Origin: JANLUX01 sp031409815
Lineage (GTDB): Bacteria > Bacteroidota > Bacteroidia > AKYH767-A > OLB10
Assembly (NCBI GenBank): GCA_031409815.1
Contig: JANNXV010000112.1
Location: 1 to 14,511, forward strand
Length of the DNA: 14,511 nucleotides
Direction: 5' to 3'
Position 1 is the first letter of the stretch; every line of letters begins with the position of its first letter. Both the position numbers and the translations under genes were made by a program. Below, piece after piece: positions 1 through 10,200 of this stretch. The notes beneath the pieces are model-generated. The model ran no database searches. It worked only from the letters and a program-made list of their open reading frames with translations, and was not told where the DNA came from.

Positions 1-1190
1 GTACAAGCATTACCATCGCTTACATTAATTGGAGTATGCGTTATCTCACCTGTTTCAGGATTACATCTATCCACAGTACAAGGATTACCATCATCCACAT
101 TTACAGGTGTATAATAGGGCCCTGTTACAGGATCGCAGCCATCTATTGTACATGGGTTTTGATCATTAACAAAAATGAAATAATGATACACTCCAGTTAT
201 CGGATCACAACCATCTACTGTACAAGGGTTGTTATCCTCAAAACTAACCAATGAATAAATGCACTGTCCGGTTGCCGGGTCACACACCTCTATCGTACAA
301 GGATTATTATCGTTGCAATCAATTGCATTATGAATAATAGTTCCGGTTAACGGATCGCAAGCATCTGATGTACAAGGATTGCCATCGTCTACATTTATTG
401 GAGTATGATACGTTCCATCTACCGGGTCACAACCATCAACTGTACAAGGATTACCATCATCCACAATAATTGGTGTATGATATGGACCGGTTAATGGATC
501 GCAACCATCTATAGTACACTCATTATAATCGTTGTAGTTAAGTGAAGCATAATAACAACCAATGGTAGGATCGCAGGCATCCAAGGTGCAAGCATTACCA
601 TCATCGCAACTAATGGCAGAGTGTATAATCACTCCGGTTTGCGGATCGCAATAATCTTCAGTACAAGCATTACCATCGCTTACATTAATTGGTGTATGAG
701 TAATCTCACCTGTTTCAGGATTACATCTGTCGAGCGTACAAGGGTTTCCATCATCTACATTTACAGGGGTATGATAAGGGCCAGTTAACGGATCGCAGCC
801 ATCTAAAGTACAAGGGTTTTGATCATCAAAAATTAGAATGTGATGATAAATACCAGTTATCGGATCGCAACCATCCACTGTACATGGGTTACCATCGTCA
901 GGATTAATAGATGAATAATAACAGCCTATGATAGGATCGCAGGCATCAATTGTACATGCATTTCCATCATCACAACTAATCGAAGTGTGGGTAATTTCTC
1001 CGGTTTCAGGATTGCAATAATCAGTAGTACATGCATTACCGTCATCAACAATTACGGTGGTATGTATTATTTCCCCTGTTTGAGGATCACAATAATCTGT
1101 TGTACATGCGTTGCCATCATCCACAATAATTGGTGTATGATATGGACCCGTTAATGGATCGCAACCATCGATTGTGCACTCATTATAATC
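1..1190 (-). repeat. Higher-order 660-bp (nine-unit) period within the CTDC-like array
   Basis: Positions 1-110 and 661-770 are near-identical at an exact offset of 660 bp; 121-210 against 781-870 and 481-550 against 1141-1210 also match in register. The 60-bp segments at 481-540 and 1141-1200 differ at only four positions. The offset corresponds to 220 residues or nine repeat units, so units 2, 6, 7 and 8 match units 11, 15, 16 and 17. Units 3-5 and 12-14 keep the same total length (74 residues) but differ in sequence. They instead resemble other positions: unit 5 resembles unit 10, units 3 and 4 resemble unit 9, and unit 1 resembles unit 14. This looks like a large block duplication later shuffled by unit-level exchange. 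Confidence 0.85.
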
Positions 1191-1265
1191 GTTGTAGTTA
1201 AGTGAAGAATAAATACATAGTCCAGTGGCTGGGTCACATACATCAATGGTACATGCATTGAAATC
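1..1265 (-). repeat. Array of 24-25-residue CTDC-like repeats (17 complete + 1 cut by window edge)
   Basis: Units follow the pattern D-x-N-x-C-T-x-D/E-x-C-D/N-P-x-T-G, then 6-9 variable residues often containing YHTP or ITHTPI, then (V/C)D. The array starts with DFNACTIDVCDPATG at 1265 and reaches the edge at DGNACT. Several unit classes occur: DGCDPxTGPYHTP, RCNPETGEITHTPI, DYCDPQTG, ACDPxIGCYY and VCDPATGxCIYS, the last two with an extra Cys. The pattern closely matches what I know as the Dictyostelium CTDC repeat (Pfam Dicty_CTDC) of the stalk and slime-sheath proteins EcmA/EcmB, which also turns up in some bacterial secreted proteins. No search was run. The D-x-N-x-x-T-x-D spacing of oxygen ligands suggests a small Ca2+-binding loop, stabilised by the C-x4-C pair; that is inference. 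The array may continue beyond the window. Confidence 0.88.
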
Positions 1266-4200
1266 ATTACAACTGTTAGAATCACAACATTGCACTACAT
1301 TAATAGTATTAGTTATACATGACGTGCAACCATAAATATTAGTATAACACAATGTGATTGTATGCAAGCCTAAAGTGGTTGGATGGAAATAGCCATTACT
1401 TACACCAACACCCGAGAAAACCCAACTACCACCGGCAGTTGGAAGCGGAACAAATGTCATGTTAATATCTATGAACACATCATACGGATTCAGATAAATA
1501 GAATCTGAATTCAAGCATACGTTTTGATAAGATATTGGCCATTCCAAATGTGGCAATTGACGAACAGTAATACATATCGTATCTGTATCACAACACAATA
1601 CCCCAGGATTATTTTGGTCGATGCAACAACAAATTGCAACGTAGCATGTGGAGACCTGAGGATAAACAGGGATACCATTTTCAGTTCCGACTAAATACGG
1701 TCCTTCAACTCCAAGTCCATACCAGGTTAATGATCCACTACAACCTTGAGCATTAAGCGTAACTGATGAGCCTAAACATATAGTGGTATCGTTGCCCGCA
1801 TTTACCTGACAAGATGTACCACAACAGTAAATCACATTTATTGTATTTGATACACTTGCTGTACATCCGTTTGGATCGGTATAAGTGTAGGTAATAGTGT
1901 TTGGTCCTAATGTATTTGGATAGAAATAATAGCCTACCACATTAGGTCCGCTAAATACGCCTGTTCCTCCTGTTGGAGATGCAGCAATATTAAATGTATC
2001 AAGATATATTGGTGCACTGTTTAAACATACATTCGGATAAATAGTTGGCCATGTTAATGTTGGATGCGGATAAACATTGATACAAATAGTATCCGAAGTG
2101 CAACACTGAATACCTGTTATCGTGCAGCAGCATACTGCAACGTAACAAGTGGTTTGTTGCGGAAATGCATCAAGTATTGGGCCCTGTCCTACTACTACGG
2201 GTCCGATTGCTGTTAATTTATACCAGGTAGTTGTTCCACTGCATCCTTGTGAAGTAAGCACCACTACTCCTCCTGCACATATTGTGGTATCATTACCCAA
2301 GTCGACATGACAGGCTGTTGAATCACAACACACAATCACATTAATCGTATTTGATACACTTGCTGTACATCCGTTTGGATCGGTATAAGTGTAAGTAATA
2401 GTGTTTGGTCCTAATGTATTTGGATAGAAATAATAGCCTACCACATTGGGTCCGCTAAATACCCCTGTTCCACCTGTTGGTGATGCAGCAATACTTAACG
2501 TATCAAGATATATAGGTGCGCTGTTTAAACATACACTCGGATAAATAGTTGGCCATGTTAATGTTGGATGTGGATAAACATTGATACAAATAGTATCCGA
2601 AGTGCAACACTGAATACCTGTTATCGTGCAGCAGCATACTGCAACGTAACAAGTGGTTTGTTGTGGAAATGCATCAAGTATCGGGCCCTGTCCTACTACT
2701 ACAGGTCCGATTGCTGTTAATTTATACCAGGTAGTTGTTCCACTGCAACCTTGTGAAGTAAGTACTACTACTCCTCCCGCACATATTGTGGTATCATTAC
2801 CCAAGTCGACATGACAGGTTGTTGAATCACAACACACAATAACATTAATCGTATTATTTACACAAGTGGTACAACCATTTGTATCAGTATAACAATAAGT
2901 AATTGTGTTTGGTCCTAAAGTGTTCGGGAAGAAGTAATAGCCAACCACATTAGGTCCGCTAAACACTCCTGTTCCTCCACCGGGAGTTGCGGTAATGCTT
3001 AATGTATCAAGATAAATGGGAGCTGAGTTTAAACAAACAGTAGCATAAGGTGACCAAACAACTGTTGGTAATGGACGAACAATTATGCAAACTGTATCCG
3101 TATCACAACACATTGCTCCAGTATTAAGTGGGTCAGGGCAACAGCAAATTGCCATATAGCAAGTTGTTTGTTGAGGTGTTACATCAATAATTGGCCCTTG
3201 CCCGATAACAAAAGGACCTTCATTGCCTAAAGCGTACCATGTTGTATTTCCGCTGCAACCTTGTGAACTAAGTATGGCAACGCCACCAGCACATATATGC
3301 TGATCAGGCCCTAAATCCACATGACAACTGGTATCGCAGCAATAAACAACATTGATAATATTAGTTACACAAGCGGTGCAACCATTTGTATCAGTATAGC
3401 AATAGGTGATAGTGTTTGGTCCTAACGTATTTGGATAGAAATAATAGCCCACCACATTCGGTCCGCTAAACACTCCTGTTCCTCCACCAGGAGTTGCAAT
3501 AATGCTTAAGGTGTCAAGATAAATAGGTGCTGAGTTTAAACAAACATCAGCATAAGGCGACCAGATAACTGTTGGTTTAGGACGAACAATTATGCAAACT
3601 GTATCCGTATCACAACAAGATGTACCAGGGCAACAGCAGATAACTGCATAGCAGGTATTGCCTTTTGGCAACACGTCAAGGTTAGCACCCACACCCACCG
3701 GAATAAAACCAGTAGGTTTAATTTCAAACCATTTGGGAATAGAATCACAACCTGTTGCATGTAAAAAGGCAAAGCCACCCAAACAAATGGTCTGATCAGG
3801 ACCTGCATCCACATGGCACGATGATGTATCGCAACACGGAATTACATTAATGACATTCGAAACATAGGCCATACAGCCATTTGTATCAGTATAGAAGTAA
3901 GTGATAAAATAAAAGCCCAGCGCATTAGGATAGAAATAATTTCCAGTCACAAATGGTCCTGAGAAAACACCCGTTCCACCTGCAGGTATCGCATTAATGG
4001 CAAGCGTATCCAAATAGATTGGAGCACCATTCAAACAAACATTTGGATAAACCGTTGTCCAGGTAAGAACCGGTAATGGATTAACTATAACGCAAACAGT
4101 GTCAGTATCGCAGCAACAAGCACCTACGTTGCAGCAAATAACAACATAGCAAGTACTTACAGTTGGCGAAACATCAATTTGTCCACCATTGCCAATAAAT

Positions 4201-7200
4201 ACGTTTACACCTCCTTGATTAATCTCATACCATTGAGGAATATTGTTGCAACCTTCAACATGAAGAATTGCTACACCACCAACACAAATAGTTTGATCTG
4301 GTCCGGCACTGATATTTGGAACATCAGGTGTTAAACAAACATTATCAAAGTTTGATATTTCAATATCAGAAGTTGTATAATCAACCTTGAAAACTACTTC
4401 TGTCACATTGCTGATAACAGTAGCCCAGTCGGCAACAACTGTACCTGCAATAGGAGTCCATGTTCCTGATGTAGATGTGCCCACAAAACCACAATCGCTT
4501 ATTGGAGCGCAGATACGATGCCACCCGTTTGTTTCATTAGCAAGCGTTGATGAAGTAAACCGGAATCCAAGTGTTCCATTAAAAATAGTAAACACAGGAT
4601 TAACATTTGGATTGCTGGAAACTCCATCCTGGAACAATCTGTAATCAAAACAGAATGTGCCACAACACCAGTGACCATTGAACTGAGGCCCGGCAAGTAG
4701 TTGCGATGGACCTGGCTGATCCTGTGCTTTTATATAATAATCTGTTAAACCACCTTGTGAGGTAAAGTTATCCATCGAAACAATAACATTTGGTGCAGAT
4801 GGATGTGGACCCCAACCAGATAAATTAACATTATTAAAGTTTAAGCAGGTATCAATACAGGAAATTGTATCAATTGGAGGACAACAATCGTGGAAATCAA
4901 TTTTCAAGGTATCTGTTGAATCTGAACAGCCCCACTGGTTATAGCCTACCAAACGGAACATACCTCCTGGAGGTACTACTGGTAAATTTTGCGTGTTAAC
5001 ATACGTTACCCAGTTACCGGCAATCAATTGTTGCCAATCATAAGTTGCCAGGTTAAATGGACCAGGAATTTTAACGGTATCGCACTCTGTACAGAAATCA
5101 TAGCAACCAACAGGAACACAACTTAAATCAGGTAATGGATGGATGGAAACAATATTTGAAAGAGCACTACATCCAAATACATTCGTAGCAACAACAGAAT
5201 AGTCACCAGCCTTAATTGCATTGATACAATAACCGTTTTGACCGGTGTTCCATAAATAGGCCAAAGGGCCATAAGGTGGCGTTTGTACGCACAACTGGTG
5301 TAACGTTCCTTCGCAGAACGGTCCGGGAGGCGCAACCACTGGAGGCAAAGGAGTCGGGTTAACTATTACTGTAATTGAATCTGTATTAGTACAGCCAAAT
5401 GAGTTAGTTACAACAACTGTATAAAGTCCTGCATCAGTTAACTGGATATTAGTAGCCACATATGGATTGGTAGTTTGAGTACCATAATTTCCATTCCATG
5501 AGTAGGTAGCTCCACCAACAGGTGTAGTGTTTAACACAAGAATTTCGCCTTCGCAAACTGTGGTGTCACCTGTAATATTTGCTGGTGGTGTTGGATTAAC
5601 GGTAACTGTTACCGGAGCAATGGCAGGATAAGCACAACCATTAATTGTTTGAGCAATTACGCTATAGGTACCACTTGTAGTAACATACAAAGTATCATTA
5701 ACATTAGCTGGCGATGAAAGGAATGGTGATGGAGACTTAGACCATAAATAGGTTGCAGCTGGTGGATTCACCGTTAAAGCAATGGAATCGCCATCGCAAA
5801 AAGTTAATGGACCTCCAACAATAGATGGTGCTGATGGAACCGGGTCAACAGTAATAACATACTGTGCGGTGGCGGTGCAGCCATTTAAACCTACCACTGT
5901 AACCTGATAGGTATAAGTTCCGGGTACACCTAAGCCAGCCAATGCGGTGCAGTTTGCTGTATTACCGGCAGGGGTGTTGGGGCCAACCAATATCCATGCA
6001 AATGATGTTCCGGCAGCGGAGGTTTTTATAGCAAGGTTTTCGCCTTGACAATACACCGTTGGCCCGGTAATGGTAGCATTCGGAGATTTTTGAACGGTAA
6101 CATTTACAGGTCCTACTGTAAACGGACAACCATTTCCATCTACCGAAGTAACAGAATAGAACCCACTTGTTTTTACATAAACCGGATTAGGAGGAGATGG
6201 TGGAGGCGAAATTACATTCCAAGTAAATGGACCAGCACCAGAAGAGAATAGTTGAACCGAATCACAACCTGGTGTTACAGTAATAGTTCCTGTAGCTTGT
6301 GGGTTGGCAGTAACAATTTGAGAAGCCGAACTTGTGCAACCGTATTTATCGGTTACATTTAAAGTAGCTGTAAAAGGTCCTGAATTAATATAAACCAAAT
6401 TAGCAGGAGAAGCCGTTGAAGTGGCTGCATTACCATTGTTAAACAAGCGGGATACTTCATCAGCAAGACTCACCGAAATATCTGTAAATGTTGCCGGTGA
6501 ACCCTGACAAACAGGAGTTCCCACAGTAAATGCTGCAACAATTTTAAGCGGTACGTTAATATTATGACTAATCGTACAAGTTGCCAACGTTATGGGGTCG
6601 AAGATGTATAGGTTAATGGTGTGGGGACCTGATGAGAGTATTTGTGCAGGTGGAAATGCAACACTTGAAAGCAAGGTTGCTCCATCATACCACGAACAGT
6701 TATAGCTGGTGGCGTTTCCGAGATACAAGGAAGTGTTGTTTAAAACAGTAGTCATAACATTACTGCCGTTGCACTGATACGAGAACTCAAACTTGCCATC
6801 AAACGGTATGGTAACTTGCTTTTGATGAGAAACACTTGCAATACATGGGTTACCTAAACTATCAATACCAGCACATGAACCATATACTGTTACAGTATAA
6901 ATACCCGGAAAAGGATAGGTATGAGTAATCGGAGAAGTGGGCCCACCAAAATTCCATCCTGTTAAAGTAGCAGTGCCAGTCTTTGTATAAGTTTGAGAAA
7001 GACAAACAGGAGGTGCATAAGTAAAATTAATAGTATCAAGCGGAGTACAATTAGCTGTATCAACATTACAGGTAACGGTATCAACTGTAATCGAATTGGA
7101 TGTTCTAGTACAGCTATAAATATTAGTAACGACTACCGAAAACGTGGTTTGCGCATTAATCGTTTGTGTTATTGAAGGTCCGCTGCCCGAAGGTGTCCAA

Positions 7201-10200
7201 GCGTAGGTGTAACCACCAATATTAATTGCAGAATACGTTACTGTTTTAGGGTAAGGAGCACATACGGTAGAAGGGCCAGTGATAACTGCAAGTGGTAAAG
7301 GGTTTACAGTGATATTACTATTTATTGAGGCTGTACACCCAAATCCATCGGTAACTGAAAGTGATAATGGATAGCTACCAGCCGTTGGATAGGTTACAAT
7401 TGGTGATGCAATAATGGTTGAGTTTGGAATGCCTCCTGAGAATGACCAGGAATAGTTGGGTCCACCTGTGCCGTTGAATGTTAAAGGAGCTCCTTCACAA
7501 GCTGGTGATGGGAGTGTTATGCCTGGAGTAGGTGTTGGGTGAACGGTAACAACAAATTTTATTATTGTATCCAAACAAGTGGACTGAACATGCAACTTAA
7601 CTGTATCAGTTCCAGGAATACTCCACAAAACATTCATAAAATTGTTGCCGCTAGAGGTGATACCACCTAGTGCAGGGGCTGATAACGACCATGTATAATT
7701 AGCACCCTGAAACAAAGGTTGAGAGAATGTGTATGAGCCGGGGCCATTTACACAGGCATTAGCTGACCCGGTTATTACCGGAGTAACCGGCTTATCTTCA
7801 ACATTTATTGTAGTTGTGGCTGTATCGGAACAACCATTAGCATTGGTTACTATTAACAGTACGTTGAATGGACCTGCTGTTGCATAAGTGTGCGGAGGGT
7901 TTTGTATAAGTGAACTATCTCCATCACCAAATAACCATTTATAACTTGGTTGAATACTAGTAGTTGAAAAATTAACCACCGTGTTTTTACAAGGATTCAA
8001 AGGTGAGTAACTAATGTTAGGTACAGGTGGCAATGCTTGCAGGTTTACAGGAAGCATTACAGAGTCTTCATAACATCTTGAAATCTTTAATTTAACTACC
8101 GGTGGAGGTGAGCCGCTTAACCAGTAGATGGTAACGGAATTGCCACCATTTGCTGTGATGATATTACCTGCAGTAGCAGGAACAATGCTCCAGGTATAAG
8201 TTGCATTACTTAATAAGGTCGGAGGTATTGAGTAAGTAAGTGTGCTCTTAACACAAGGATTGGATGCACTTGCAGTGATAACAGGTAAAACAAAATTGGG
8301 CCAAGTTTTTACCACAAATGAAACCGTAGGCGAAGCACAGAATGGACTTGCACTGAGCGATTGAGATACGGTGATAGTTCCCCCTCCTGCATTCCATACT
8401 ATGGCAATACTGCTTCCGTTAGAAGGTCCAACGATAGTACCGTTGGATACCGTCCAGTTGTAGGTGACACCGGGCATATTGGGAGCTGTGGCATAATAGC
8501 TTGTATCACCGGTGCAAACTGTATCCAAACCAGTTATTGGGTTCGGAGTTTTCATATCCACCACTTCTACATTTACTTTAGCAGAATCATTACAATAAAC
8601 TCCCAGAGGTGGATAAGCGGTAAGGGTATAAATACCTGGACCATTATTCCATAAATAGGCATTGAGTAAAGCTGATGACCCGAACATGAGAGTGGACGGA
8701 ACGGGTGTAAGCAGTTTCCAACTCACTCCCGGAGCAATAGTGTTATTGGTAAGGTTCATCCCATTAAACGGTGGTGATGCCACAGTATTGGGACAGACTT
8801 TTTGTGGACCAGTTATACCAAAATTTGGTTTAACATGTATGGTGATGGTTCCTGAACCTCCGCAGCCGGGATCGTGAGCGCAGCCTTGTTCGAGCTGACA
8901 GCCTGAACCAGTTAAAACATTATGATAATTAACTTGAAGTGTAACATAACCAAAAAAGGCGGTATCCCACTTAATGCATACTTCGCAAGTGTTAGCACCA
9001 GTGATGACGCCCGCATTGGCTGGAAGCATTTCCCAACTGTGTTCGTTGCCGGGAATACATTCTATCGAATAACAAGTCATGCCTCCAGAACAAACAACAG
9101 TATCACCACGAACAGGAAGTGTGGCTGGTACTATGTGAACAGTGACCGTTGTACCTAGCGGACAGGTTAGTGGTGGTGTGCATCCGGTTACCAATAATGT
9201 AATATTACCTAACGGGCCCGGACCCCAAACGATAACACAAGAATCACTGGTGGGTGATGGAGGGAAAAGAAACGCGCCTCCGATAACACCCCAAGTATAT
9301 CCAGTGCAGGATGCATGAGTTTTGTAAGTGACAGTGTCGCCCGGGCATTGAACTGAAAGGCAGTAGATATCAGGACCTGCTGAAGAATCAACTACAACAG
9401 TAAAAGCGGTATCGTGACCAACACCACAATCATCATAAACGGTTAACGTATCGTAATACGTGCCCGGAGGATAATGTGAACCGGGTTCGGTGTGAACCGA
9501 GTTGCCCGAGTAATATCCGTTTCCAAAATTCCATAATAAACCTGTAATCCCTGAAGAACAATTAGCATTAAAATTGATGGACTGGCCATTGCAAATGTTG
9601 ATAACCCCTCCTACTATGGCCGGTGATGTGGTGAAACAAATAGTGTAAACCGATGGAGGATTTCGGATAATGTTAGAGGTACAAGAATCGAGTAAGCCAT
9701 TTTTAAGTGCATACCAAGTCACAACGGTTGTACCAACAGGATAAACACCAGGTGCATTGTTCCAAATGGAATCGTAGAAGCAAGGTGAAGCGCCACCGGT
9801 CACATCTGAAGTGGTGTATGTTGGTTTTTTGAGGTGAATAGCTGAATCTGGTAAATTATAGCAAAACGAAGTATCGCGACAATTGAGTCTGCAACATGGC
9901 CCGCCAATGGTAACGGTGTGAACAATTAATGTGCCCTGTGGCTGTTTACTATCTCTTATATGAAAATCATAAGTGCCGGGGCACAAACCGCCTTTGCAAT
10001 TGCCCTGACCCAGTATGTTGGTTCCCTGAAAAATAAGTATGCTGTAAGGAGGCACACCACCAGTAACAATTACCCCGGCAGAGCAATTACAAGGGTTCGA
10101 GTACTCACAACATTTGCTGGTACAAATGGGGTCGGTAACGGCCGTTAATGGGCCACCGGCTTGTGCAAATAATGTTGAAGCATTGAGGCAACAATAGAGC

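Noticed and set aside
1..1265. Regularly spaced repeats of about 72-75 bp resembling a CRISPR array
   Set aside because: The repeats are degenerate, contiguous with the flanking sequence, keep codon phase and encode a clear protein pattern. There are no unrelated spacers of constant size between exact repeats.
36..10148. Several short open frames (60-97 codons) on the plus strand and in other minus frames between 36 and 10148
   Set aside because: They lie entirely inside the giant minus-strand gene, have low-complexity or repeat-derived translations and show no recognisable domain. They are antisense shadows of the repeats.
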